A stretch of DNA of 64,000 nucleotides from Bursaphelenchus xylophilus (Eukaryota > Nematoda > Chromadorea > Rhabditida > Aphelenchoididae), in assembly GCA_904066235.2 (NCBI GenBank), contig CAJFCV020000002.1, positions 11,036,001-11,100,000 of the forward strand, in the 5' to 3' direction. Numbering within the stretch: position 1 is the stretch's first letter; the number at the start of each line of letters is the position of its first letter. Shown here piece by piece: positions 34,401 through 44,677 of this stretch. Position numbers and translations under genes: made by a program. The notes below the pieces were generated by a model that saw only the letters and a list, made by a program, of their open reading frames with translations, did not search any database and was not told where the DNA came from.

Positions 34401-35759
34401 TTTTGGTTTGTAAGGGTGAAAAATCAATCGGAACTTGACTTTTGCGTGGTGTTGCGAGAAGTTCTGAGGGTTTTTTCTCACTTACAAACCAAAATTGGGC
34501 AGCTAATTTTTACATATTCTGAATCAGAAAAATTTTGCGGTTTTTTTGATGTATGTCTCGACCTGTAACTCCATACCCCTTGGAAGTACTTTCCTCGTGA
34601 AATTTTTTGGATTTTCGATGATTTTTTGGAAATTTTTATGTTGTTTTTTAGAAAAAAATGTGTTGAAAAGTGGTTTTTAGATATTTCAGAGGGGTTGTTG
34701 AACTTTAACGTGGTTTTAAAAAAAGTTTTTGTCGAGGTTTTGGATTATTTTCACTCATTTTTTTCAATTTTTTGACTAAAAATTCCAATTTTCAGGTTGA
34801 GATCCAAGAGTATCAAAACAAGCTAAACAACAAGGCCGAAGAGCTGGCTGCAACTCAACAGGACATGCAGAAACTGCAGGAAGACATCAAAACGTTGAAG
34901 GCGAACAATTCATCCTTCAAAGCATTAGCCCTCCGCTACCGCCAATGGTACGGCGAAGCGGAGAAAGTTTTGGGTGAAGTGGCCCCGGAAAAGGCGCAAG
35001 CATTAAGCCAGAAAAACCAACAAAGCGTCCCCAAGGTAGGAGAAAGAGTGTGGAGGTTTTTGGAGAGGCTTTTTGGGGGTTTTGGATATTGTTTTAGACA
35101 TTTGAGCGGAAAATTTGAGAAATTTAGTAAATTTTGCGATTTTTGTTGAATTTTTGAATGATTCTTGAAATTTATGGGAGTCCCAGGGCAAGTAGAGGAG
35201 AGTAGATGGGTTATGAATCAAATTTGAGAGATCTTTTACCGATTTTTTTGAAAGAAATTTACGGAAATTTTGAAAAAATTGAGGGATTTTGAAGTTTTTG
35301 GAAATTTTTGAAATTATTTTGGAATTTTGAGTAGTTTTAGGCACTGTAGATGGCACAGAAATTATTATACTTGGATTTGAGGGGGTATTTGACCGATTTT
35401 TTCTCGGAATTTTTAGGAATTTTTTTAAAAATCGGAGAATTTTCAAAAATTTTTGTTGAAAATCTTAGGTTATTGGGGGATTTGAAGCTGAAATAGGCTG
35501 AATATTGCTGTAAAAGGCATTTTTTAGATTGAGGGCATTATTTTTGCGAATTTTTTTGAAATTTTTTTTCAAAAAAATTTTTTTTTATTTCTTCGAATTT
35601 TAGCCCAAAAAAGCCGCGGAACAGCCTGCCCAGTCGTTCGAGGCCCCACCAGCAGATCGCCCACTAAAGAGAAAGGCCCCAGAAACTGTGGAAGACCCCA
35701 CGGCTTCAGCCAGCACTTCCGAATCAGAGCCCCAGCAGAAACAGGCGAAAGAAGATTAA
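25425..35759 (+). CDS. TPR: Long coiled-coil protein, nucleoporin TPR/Mlp-like
   Basis: Fourteen exons in consistent phase: 25425-25457, 25495-25752, 26277-26514, 26617-26834, 27261-27591, 27942-28242, 28836-29096, 29354-29705, 30662-31002, 31496-31715, 32384-32800, 33714-33971, 34796-35035, 35604-35759; 1207 residues. Almost all of it is heptad-rich coiled coil. TPR-like landmarks are FNHFKEIVEDNLKLRQTV followed by a Leu-rich stretch ending VEYYKTRAD, and near the end FKALALRYRQWYGEAE, resembling TPR's ARRYKTQYEEL. The tail is Pro/Ser/Glu-rich with a basic PLKRKAP nuclear-localisation-like motif. TPR forms the nuclear-pore basket. At 1207 residues this is about half of vertebrate TPR, with much of the N-terminal coil and the acidic tail absent. 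Another nuclear coiled-coil protein is possible. In C. elegans the TPR orthologue is npp-21. Confidence 0.7.
28243..28835. repeat. Intronic tandem repeat, GAGTCCNGCCACGAAATTTGG type
   Basis: Four units with GAGTCCYGCCACGAAATTTGG-GCATTGTGTTT near 28338, 28473, 28614 and 28750 (spacing about 134-141 bp), each preceded by a TTACGGTAGAAGTTTT stretch. Confidence 0.8.
29706..30661. repeat. Intronic tandem repeat, TTTTCGTGGCGGGACC type
   Basis: TTTTCGTGGCGGGACC boxes begin at 29866, 30015, 30142, 30289 and 30437, spaced 149, 127, 147 and 148 bp. The units are highly similar over their whole length (GGGATTTTTTGAGGGAAG, GTGGAGTAAA, GATTTTGCGGCGTTTTGG). The box is the inverse orientation of GGTCCCACCACGAAAA relative to this gene. 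Confidence 0.9.
31003..31495. repeat. Intronic repeat with GGGCGCAGCCTGC boxes
   Basis: Boxes of the type GGGCGCAGCTCGC/GGGCGCAGCCTGCGG occur several times. A unit of about 145 bp, containing GTGGGTTTTATGCCGTAAGG and GGAAACGTTGTTGTGAAG, is present twice nearly unchanged (about 31190-31330 and 31330-31470). The same GC-rich box appears in introns near 11470, 11605, 26890, 27027 and 27165 and downstream of this gene. Confidence 0.8.
31716..32383. repeat. Intronic tandem repeat, GGGTCYYRAAACGA-TTTGGCATT type
   Basis: Units carry TTACGGTA or TTACTGTAATTTGGGTC, CNAAACGAAATTTTGG, GCATTGTGTTTTAGG and TGGCTATTGAAAGTTTGGG. Two consecutive units (about 32050-32170 and 32190-32310) are almost identical. 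The TTTGGCATT boxes lie near 31775, 31900, 32040, 32178 and 32315. Confidence 0.8.
32801..33713. repeat. Intronic tandem repeat with ~149-bp period
   Basis: TTTTCGTGGTGGGACCTGAGA boxes begin at 32929, 33079, 33228, 33377 and 33525, giving spacings of 150, 149, 149 and 148 bp. Units also share TAGAGGGATTTAGAAGCAAA and AACTTATTATAAAGGCTGT. This is the most regular intron array in the window. Confidence 0.9.
34165..34730. repeat. Fold-back element in TPR-like gene intron
   Basis: The left arm contains ACTTCTATGGGGTATGGAGT and TTAGCTGCCCAATTTTGG. The right arm contains TTGGGCAGCTAATTTTTAC and AACTCCATACCCC in inverted order. The centre is near 34440. Arms of about 270 bp would form a long hairpin in the pre-mRNA. 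The same family occurs in wdr-48 intron 1 (42905-43430). Confidence 0.9.
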
Positions 35760-36648
35760 AATCATTTAATAGAAGTAAAGTCAGAGCTTGACAAAGCCTC
35801 GATTGTTTGATTTATTGTGTTTAGAATAGTTATTATACGTTTTGGCATCAAACTTCGAGTTTCCACCTTGTTATTCCATAAATTATTACATTGTACTAGA
35901 TCTCGGTATTAAAAATCGATGTTAACTTGAATTTGTACTTTTGTTTAGTCGTAAAAAAAGTAATTTGGGTAATTTTTGGGTGGACGACAATTTTCAGATC
36001 GTTCCAGAGTAAAATTACTGTGGTTTTTGATGATTTTTTGCTCAAGCTAGGGCGCAGCCTGCCAAAAAAAGTAATTGAATTTTAGTGGAATATTTTGCAA
36101 TTTTGTGGATTTATAGTCTCAAAAGGTCATATTTATAAGAGAAAAAAATCTTGGGGTCATTTGACAGCTGTTCTAGCTCAAGCTAGGGCGCAGCCTGCCA
36201 TCAAAAAATAATTCAATTTTGATTGAATATTTGCAATTTTACAGATCTATAGTCTCAAAAGGTCATATTTATAAGAGAAAAAAAATTTTGGGGTGATTGG
36301 AACAATTGTTCTAGATCAAGCTAGGGCGCAGCTCGCCGTTTTCGAAAATCATCAAAAATTGGAAGAAAAAATCGATTTTCATAATTTAATGTCGTTCAAA
36401 TCTTTAAACAACTACATTCCACACTTTTCAATGTATGAAAACCCCAATTTCTGAACAAGTTCCTAGGGCGCAGGCTGCCAACCAAAAATTCGAAGAAATT
36501 CAAAATTCGTTTTTTTCAAAAATGGATAAATAATTTTCAAAATGAAAAGGTATTAAAATTTTTTGCGATTCCCCATTATTTCATCAGAACTTGAAAGTTC
36601 TCGACCGGTCGTTTCGAATCCGAGTTTCGCCTCCAAACCGCGCTGAAG
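35760..36648. repeat. 3' flank with CTAGGGCGCAGCCTGCC tandem units
   Basis: CTAGGGCGCAG(C/G)CTGCC-type boxes lie near 36048, 36183, 36322 and 36464 (spacing about 135-142 bp). The first two units share TCTCAAAAGGTCATATTTAT. No exon was recognised between the TPR-like stop and the small gene at 36649. Confidence 0.8.
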
Positions 36649-37134
36649 ATGGTGGCCAAAAAGCCGGCGAAAAAGGACAAAAACCTCAACATGGGTGCCA
36701 AACGTGAGTAGAAATATTTACTATGTGATTTTTACTTTCATTTTTTTTTAAATTTTTTTCAAAAAAATTTACAAAAAAATTGTCAAAAAATCACATTTTT
36801 CGAGTAAAAAATCATGACAAAAAATGAGTTACAGACTGTAGTATTATCTCTCACTTCTTGTAATCCACATTTCACACCTTTCAATCCCTTTTTCACACTC
36901 TAAAAATCCACTTTTTTCCCTAAAACCACCAAAAATCTCAAAATTTCCCATATTTCCTATCAAAACCCAAAATTTCCCTCTAATTTCTCATTTTCAGCCG
37001 TCCGCGCCGGTGCGGGTAAGAAGAAGAAGGTGCGTCGCCCTCAAGGCAAGTGTTGTTTGGTGGCCAGCGGAGTGATGACGGCGCTTTTCGGACTGGCCGG
37101 CATTGGATTCGTGGCCATGGCTTTTATGGGCTAA
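36649..37134 (+). CDS. 63-residue basic membrane microprotein
   Basis: Two exons, 36649-36703 and 36998-37134, join in phase to give a 63-residue protein. Residues 1-34 are very basic (AKKPAKKDKNLNMG, GAGKKKKVRRPQGK). CC at about 36-37 is followed by one hydrophobic Gly/Ala/Phe-rich helix to the C-terminus (VMTALFGLAGIGFVAMAFMG). The layout is that of a tail-anchored or single-pass protein with a cytosolic basic head, and the paired Cys next to the helix could be acylated (inference). AATAAA lies at 37147, 13 bp after the stop, supporting a real transcript end. It is convergent with wdr-48. I do not recognise the family. Confidence 0.7.
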
Positions 37135-37403
37135 ATGGATGAGAAAAATAAACCTTTTCATCCGTGTTATTGATCTCATTTTACTCTGTATGGATTGTAT
37201 TTACAAGTTCTATTCGAATATCACATGAAAACTGAGAAAAAATGGCGGAAAATTAGATTGGTTTTAGACCTCACCTAGTATAATATAATCTTAAATTTAG
37301 CATATAAATTAGACAGCTTCGGTCCCGAAAAGACCATAAATTACTCTTAGACCCTATTCGCATTATTTTTACACTGTCGTTGGACCAACAAGACCATCAG
37401 TTC

Positions 37404-40400
37404 CTACTTAATCGGCTTATAATGTATTAGCAGGTCGGCCGACTGCTTCCAAATAAAGTGTTTCACGGTACGCAGATCCATGTCGGGCTCCAATTTCTGG
37501 TCGTTGCAGTACAATTCCACCTTGTCTTCGATGTTCTTCGGAATCGGCGTCGTGAAATAGCCGGATTTGTCGTGATTCGAGTTCGAGGAATGGGCCGAGT
37601 CGTTGGGCTCCGAGTTTTGGTCCTGAGGCGATAGGATCTTCTCGTACACGTGTTCCATCACTTTCCGGATCTGTAGCATCTCCGTGGCGCTTAGGCGGTC
37701 TCTGAAAGCGATTTGAAAAAGTTTCTAAAAAACCAATAATTTTTTTGACATTTCGTACGATGTGACATTTCGTCCAAAAAAGGGCTGGGATGAAGACTAA
37801 ATCAGTCCGTAATCAATTTTAAAAAGAATTTCTACCTATTTCAAGCTAAAATGGAAGTTTTAAAAATCAATAATTTTTTTGACATTTCGTACAATTTCAC
37901 ATTTCTTCCATAAAAAGGCTTGCATGAAGACTAAATCAGTCCGTAATCAATCTTAGAAAGAATTTCTATCTATTTCAAGCTAAAATGAAAGTTTTAAAAA
38001 TCAATAATTTTTGTGACATTTCGTCCAATTGCTCCTTTTAGCCAAAATATCTTGTAAAATTTTGACTCAAACTACTAGGAACCAACTGAAAATACTTTCC
38101 TTGTCAATTCAACCACTTTTCTCCCAAAATAACGGAATGCCAAACCCATTAATTTTTGTGACATTTCGTCCAATTACCCTTTTTAGCCGAAAAATCTTCT
38201 AAATATTTATTCCAAATGTCAGAAGGTCACTGAAAACTCTTCCTTGACCCTTTCAACCCCCTTTCTACTAAAATAACGAAATTCCAACCCCAATAATTTT
38301 TGTGACATTTCGTCCAAATTTCAAATCTTACCGTTTGAAGGCCTTTGAGACATAACTCGGGTGTGGTTGGAGGACGAATGGCATTTTGTTGAATTTTGGG
38401 AACTGATTGTGTTCCACCACGTCCAGGACCCACTGCGGGAGATGATCTCTCAACATGGCGCTCTCGGTCGGATTGGCCGTGTCTTTGACGGTGGTGCGGA
38501 AGATTGGGCGGCCGGAATCTTCGGTGTAGTTCCTAAAAAGGTGATTTCTACCAAAAATTTTATTGATTTCCCCGAATTTCGAGTCAAACTCCAAAAAATG
38601 GCGTTTTTCCCCAAAAAATTCCAAAAATCCCCCCTTACCATATCAAAATTGGGATATGTTTTGGGAAATGGAAGTATCCATGCAAAGGGGATTCGATTTC
38701 ATCGTCTTGGAAGGAATATGGCCACAATTCGAAGAGAGATCGCAGCAGTAATCCACCAAAATTCGCCAATGGCTTGCTTTCCGTTTCTTCGTTCCGATCT
38801 GACGCTTCCTTCGCCGAAACCCACGCCGAAAACACGTCGGATTCGTCGAGTGTGATCTCCAAGAGCTAGAAATAGACAAATTAGTCAATAATTTTTGCAA
38901 AATTTTTTCGAAAAATTTAAAAATCCGAAAAAATTCTCGAAAAAACGGAAAAAAATCAAAGTTTTGATCGTTGCTCAAGATTCAACGATCCAATTTTCCT
39001 GAAATTTGGCACAGATGTTCAGTGAAGGTCACATGTCAATTGCTGAAAATTTTAGCTAGCGCTTTGCAAGCACAGCCGAGATATGAAACGATCTTTGCAG
39101 CCGAGAGACTATGAGAAATGAGGAAACAGTCAGAGAAAAAATGTCTTTTATATATATCTTTGTGAATTATACACGAAAAAATTTCATTTTTTGTAGAAAG
39201 AGTGTAATCAATGTGGTGATAAGAACACGAAATTTTCATTTTGGAAAAATTTTTTTTTTGAATTTTCAATCGCAAAAATTCAAAAAAAAAAATATTTCGA
39301 TTTTCAAAATGAAAATTTCGCATTCTTATCATCACACAGATTACACCCTTTCTACAAAAAATAAAATTTTTCTGTGCATAATTCACAAAGATATAGACAA
39401 AAAAAGAAATTTTTCTCTGACCGTTTCCTCATTTCTCATGCTCTCTCGGCAGCAAAGATTGTTTCATATCTCAGCTGTGTTTGCAAAGCGCGAGCTAAAA
39501 CTTTCAGGAATTGACATGTGACCTTTACTCAACATCTATGCCAAATTTCAACCAAATTTCTCGGCTTCGAATCCCCATAAATTTAATTTTATGTATAAAA
39601 AACATTATTTTTTTCAAAACGTTCGAAAATGACCGAAATCGACCATTTTTTTGGTCGATTTCACTTTACCATACACTATTTTTTTATTTCTTACTCCGCT
39701 TTTCACATTCACCGAGAACCAGGAGGGAACAAAGACTTTTTTGAAGTTCTCCTTGATCACATCCTCCATATTTCTTTTCCCCTCGTTTGAGATCTTCTTC
39801 CCTTGCAGAATATCCCATATATGGATGTTGTTTTCCGTGTCCCTCGTTACAACATGTCTCCTGTCATTTAGGACGGCATGTTGTCGAATTGAAGGGGCGC
39901 CTTCTAGAATAATATCCGGCTGTTGGAAGGTAATTGGAATGTCGTTGCCGTAGTCGAAGGACTCCTGCCGTTTCAGGGGCCATCGATTGATGTTCGAGGA
40001 CCAAGTCGTTGTCCAGACATGCGTGGGGCGGTCCGAATCATTGGTTTGGAGCTGGAATGACAAATAAAAAAATCAATAAATTTTGTGGCATTCCGTCAAA
40101 GTTGTTATAAACCCCAGGAAAACCTCGGTAAAACAAAAAAATCAATCAATGGGCATCTAACAATTACATTCTTACCTTTTTCTGGGAATAATACGACGAA
40201 ATGTCAAAATCAATAAACTTTGTGACATTTCGTCAAATTATTTTTTAATGTTAGCAAATCGCCGTATTTTTAAAAAAACCACTCCTATTGCATTGAAAAA
40301 CCATTTTCTTCCTCGTTACAATTTCCTATGACGAAATGTCAAAACCAATAAATTTTGTGACATTTCGTCCAATCTTTCAAAAAACGTCCCATAACACCCA

Positions 40401-43400
40401 GAAAATAAGTTCATACAAGTTTAATGCTCCTCATTCGCCCAAATGCATCATTTTCACAGCAAAAAAATCCTATTTTCTTACCCTTTGAATCGGCGAGTCT
40501 TCCTGAAACAAGACTTCGGACGAATTGAGATCATTCATAAAAGTTCTGCAGCAACTTCGATCACGACTGCCGCTGAGCACAAACGAGAAGTTGGAGTCCG
40601 TCTGTAAGGCCCAGACACTGTCGGAATGACAGGTTATGACACCAATACATCGTTGCTGGCCAATGCTCCACAAACGGATCGTTCCGTCGCTGCTTGCACT
40701 AAGGCACTGAAATCCGTATTTTAGGGTGGTAAGTAATAGGAAAAAAAAATCATCTAAAACCACACTTTACACCACAAAAAGTATAAAAATCTCCAAAAGT
40801 CAACCAAAAGTCAAAAAATTTGACACTTCGTCCTAAATCAAACTATCGAAAAGTCGCATAAAATACGTTTTAAAAACCACCAAACCAATCTCAACTCATT
40901 TTTATGAGCAAAAACAAGCTTTCAAAAAATCCAATAATTTTTGTGACACTTAGTCAAAAACATAAAAATAGTCCTAATATCCTCGAAAAACAATATAAAA
41001 GGAATTCTAATGCCTCTCCACACTCAAAAAAATCGGTATTTCAACAAAAACCAATCTGGGGTTACTGTAACATCAACTTTTCTCAAGTACTATACCAGTA
41101 ACTCAAAAATCCAGCAAATTTCTACCTGAGTTCCATCGCGATTCATCTGAATTGCCCTGACATTGTCGGTGTGTCCCCTGAGTTTGCAGATTTTCTTGCA
41201 GGTGCGCGGGTCCCAGATTCGGAGAACGTTTTCGGTGGAGCCGGCCACCACGACCTTCCCGTCCGGGTTCATCGCTATCGAATAGATGCTGTTCTTGCTG
41301 CCATGCAGAGAGGAAGCTGAAAAAATGAATAACTCACTTTATGCAGTGTGTATTTCACCACTAAAACACTTTTTCATGATTCTTTTATTTGAATTTTTCG
41401 TTTGAGTCCCGCAACGAAATTTTGGCATTCCGTTTCAGTTCCCCTAAATACTGCCAAAAAATCATAAAAATCGAAAAATATAAGATACGATCATCCTATT
41501 CTGACATCCCCATTTCAAATATCGGGCTTTCTTACCACTTTTGGGTCCCGCAACGAAACCTTGGCATTCTGTTAAATTGTCCCTAAAGCCCAGAAAATCA
41601 CAAAAATTGACAAAATATAATCCAAATTGCCCATTCGACCGTCCACAATCAAAATTCCGCATTTTTTGGTCCCACCACGAAATTTTGGCATTCTGTTTCA
41701 ACCTCCAAACCACTCCGAAAACAAAAACCTCGACTTACTGGTGACTGTATTGTTGATTGCGGTCAATTTGGTGAGTGTGTTCACATCCCACAAGTAAATA
41801 CATCGGTCCAAGCCGGCGCTGGCGATCATTTCCGTCCCTTGCGAGCAGTAGGCCAAACACCGTACACAGTCCTGAAATCGGAGAAATTTTTTTTGAAAAT
41901 CATGTAAAAATCCTACCTTATGCGTCCTCAGCGTTGACATGCAAAAGCCTTTCTTTGTGTTCCAGACTTTGACTGTGGTGTCGGAGGAAGCCGAGATCAC
42001 TAAATCGAGATGTTACAGTAAGACAGCTAGTCAAAATTTCTTTGTTTTTTCCCTCTGGCCTTTTTGATAGATAACTAAACCCTTTTTCCAACATAATTTT
42101 ACAACAAAGAACAAAAAATTTCAAGTTTTGGGTCTCGCAGCGAAAACTTGAAATCTCAAAATAGGTCTCTATTTCGATTCTAACAAATTTCTTTATTGCT
42201 TTTTACACTTATGCTTTATTATTTTGATTAATTTTGCCTTTAAAATCACCAAATTTAACATTTTTAGGTCCCGACACGAAAACCTGAAAATTCAAGAAAT
42301 CGCTATTTTCCCATCCGAAAATCAAACCTACACCCAAACACATCCCAAATCACTAAAATCAACTTCCCATCGTCCACTTCAACCTATAAAATCACCAAAA
42401 TATTATAGTAAACCACCTTACAGTAAGTCGGATTGGAGCACAAAACCAGGTCGTTCACCCAGTCGTAGTGATGCTCCATGGACATGAGATGTCGTTGGGA
42501 GGCGCCGCGTGGCTTCGCGTCGGAGGTGGCGTCCCATTTGCGGATGATCATGTCGCTGCCGCCGCTGTACAGCGACTCCTCCAACGGGTCGAAGGCGAGG
42601 CAGTTGACGAACGAACGGTGACGGTACTCCACTTCATCGCGGATGATAAAGGAGATCTGAAAAGTTAAGGTCACGGTTCTACTACTATTTGACACGCCAA
42701 TTTATTCCTTTTCAGGCTATTTTTTACGTTTCTTCGGAAAATCAAGTTTTCGTGGCGGGACCCAATTTTTTTGTCGAAAACGACGGCCAAACTTTTTAGA
42801 ACACCCTGTAGTTCAAAAACAATACCATCAATCGTAAACCAGACAATCTTCGAAAGCTTTCTATGACTTTCACATTTTCGTGGTAGGACCAAAAAATTCA
42901 AAATAAATTTCTGACAAGGAAAGTAGTTCTATGGGGTATGAAGTCACAGGTCTTATATCAAAAAATTCGCAAAAATTTTCTGATTCAGAATATATAAAAA
43001 TTAGCTGCCTAATTTTGGTTTGTAAGGGTAAAAAATCCTCAGAACTTTTCTCGGAACACCACGCAAATGCCTTTTTGACCAAGTTTTTACCAATTCAAAA
43101 GCTTTTTTTAGAGCTAAACTAAACTCTGGCAGCTTGACAAGCCTTAAAATTTAATATTAAAATATTGATATTTTAAGGCTTGTCAAGATACAAGAGTTTA
43201 CTTTAGCGCAAAAACAAGCATTTGATTTGGTAAAAACTTGGTCAAAAAGGCATTTGCGTGGTGTTGCGAGAAAAGTTCTGAGGATTTTTTCACCCTTACA
43301 AACCAAAATTAGGCAGCTAATTTTTACACATTCTGAATCAGAAAAATTTTGCGAATTTTTTGATATATATATGTCGACCTGTAACTCCATACCCCATAGA

Positions 43401-43789
43401 AGTACTTTCCTTGTGAAATCCAAAGTAATGTTGTAAAATATTCCCGTAGATTATTTTACAACATTACTTTCGTTTTTCAGAAATCCATTTTGAATTTTTT
43501 GTTCACACCACAAAAATGTGGGAGTCAAAAAAGGCGTCCAAGGGTTGTCTCGTTTACGATTAACGACATTTTTTTTGAATTATAAGGTGTTCTAAACGTT
43601 TGGCTGACGTTTTTGGCAAAAAAATCTGGCATTTAGCCAGCATCCTGACTATTTTACAACATTATTCTGGATTTTTATAAATCCATTTTGAATTTTTATT
43701 TTTTTTTCAGGTCCGCCACGCTATTTCAAACCCCAAAAAAACGCTCAGAATCCACTCACCTGCGTCTTTTTCTTCGGATTCGTCTGCAT
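37404..43789 (-). CDS. wdr-48: WD-repeat protein 48 (UAF1) homologue
   Basis: Ten exons on the minus strand: 43789-43760, 42656-42422, 41999-41917, 41871-41739, 41316-41126, 40706-40482, 40051-39695, 38865-38639, 38532-38332, 37701-37404; 659 residues against 677 in human. After a short basic start it reads [18 protein letters not shown], then a WD40 propeller ([40 protein letters not shown]). The conserved [18 protein letters not shown] segment and the C-terminal SUMO-like region ending [13 protein letters not shown] follow. WDR48 is the scaffold that activates the deubiquitinases USP1, USP12 and USP46. Nothing essential appears missing. Introns carry GACATTTCGTCC tandem units and two fold-backs. 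Confidence 0.95.
37702..38331. repeat. Tandem GACATTTCGTCC units in wdr-48 introns
   Basis: GACATTTCGTMC boxes preceded by AATAATTTTTGT begin at 37747, 37881, 38015, 38160 and 38304 (spacing 134, 134, 145, 144 bp). The same box recurs in the intron at 40052-40481 (near 40082, 40221, 40357) and at about 40940. It also appears in anoctamin intron 14259-15158 as ACGAAATGTC. Confidence 0.85.
38990..39590. repeat. Fold-back element in wdr-48 intron
   Basis: The left arm includes GGTCACATGTCAATTGCTGA and GCGCTTTGCAAGCACAGCCG. The right arm has the inverse (GCTGTGTTTGCAAAGCGCG, ATTGACATGTGACCTT). The centre is near 39275 and the arms are about 280 bp. Single-arm relatives occur near 50310-50460, 51215-51300 and 55530-55660. 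Mirror-image ORFs across it are artefacts. Confidence 0.85.
42905..43430. repeat. Fold-back element in wdr-48 intron 1
   Basis: Arms contain TTCTATGGGGTATGAAGTCA and TTAGCTGCCTAATTTTGG and their inverses near 43300-43410. The centre lies near 43155 in an AT-only loop. It is the same family as the TPR-gene fold-back (34165-34730). Immediately after it, 43427-43469 is a further small perfect-looking hairpin built on TAATGTTGTAAAATA. Confidence 0.9.
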
Positions 43790-44677
43790 TTTGAGCTTTT
43801 CTCTCTCCAAATTAAAGTAAAACTACCGTATTCCAACCTTTCTATTACCACATTTCAGTCAAATACAACCTCAGTTCTTATCCGTACCTTCCTGAACAAC
43901 GGCAAAATAAAAATTACACCGGCCATCCAAATTGCCAAGCCATAAAAATACTTGAATAAGTGGGAAAAACCACTGTTACAGTAGACCAAATCATAAAATA
44001 ACATGGGTTTATCAACGACAAATAAATTACAAGTGTGTTTAAGGGCTTTAAGATGGAGATCATTACAATATATATAATAATATAAACATAAATAGGAGGG
44101 TAAGTTTGATGATGTGTAATATGCGGTGAGCTGCACGAGAGGGCCTTCTGAAATTGAATTTACATTAATTACACGTTTTTATTATCAGCTTTACTTCAGT
44201 TTACACCATTCTCAACAATTTTTTTACAAAATTCCAAGTTTTAAAAAAAATGCCATGGCGCGAGCTGCCAAGTTAAAACTGCTGTAAAAGTTCAAAATAA
44301 TGATTTAAAAATATTCTACTTCCTTTTTAATGCATCATACCGCTTTTTACAACTGACTTTTACAACTATTTCTTCAACAGTTTTTACAATAAAATTCATA
44401 TGCCCGGGCGCGAGCTGCCCGATAAAAAACTGCTGTAAAAGCCCAAAATAACTATTTAAAAATATTCCATGCCCTTTTTAATATACCATACAACCTTTTA
44501 CAACAATTTCTTCAACAGTTTTTGCAATAAAATTGATAAGCTCGGGCGCGAGCTGCCAGTTCTAAATTCCTCGAAAATCAACGCAAATTATTTATTTTTT
44601 TTATTTCAGCATTTCCCCAAGTTTACTACGCCATATTTAGCAAAAAAACTTACCCATAAAACAAAAAAGACCTTATC
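43790..44677. repeat. Spacer with three GGCGCGAGCTGCC tandem units
   Basis: The region between the wdr-48 start and the ACTL6A stop. GGCGCGAGCTGCC boxes lie near 44256, 44405 and 44545, with shared flanks (AAACTGCTGTAAAAG, ATTTAAAAATATTC); spacing is about 140-149 bp. A minus-strand AATAAA at 44591-44596 serves the ACTL6A gene. Confidence 0.75.

Noticed and set aside
25425..35759. Muscle myosin or kinesin tail as identity of the long coiled coil
   Set aside because: No motor domain exons lie upstream and the coil has breaks and landmarks closer to TPR; there is also no assembly-competence motif.
25425..37134. An operon linking the TPR-like gene and the 63-residue gene
   Set aside because: Separation is about 890 bp of repeats, well beyond the usual nematode intercistronic gap, and no downstream trans-splice signal was seen.
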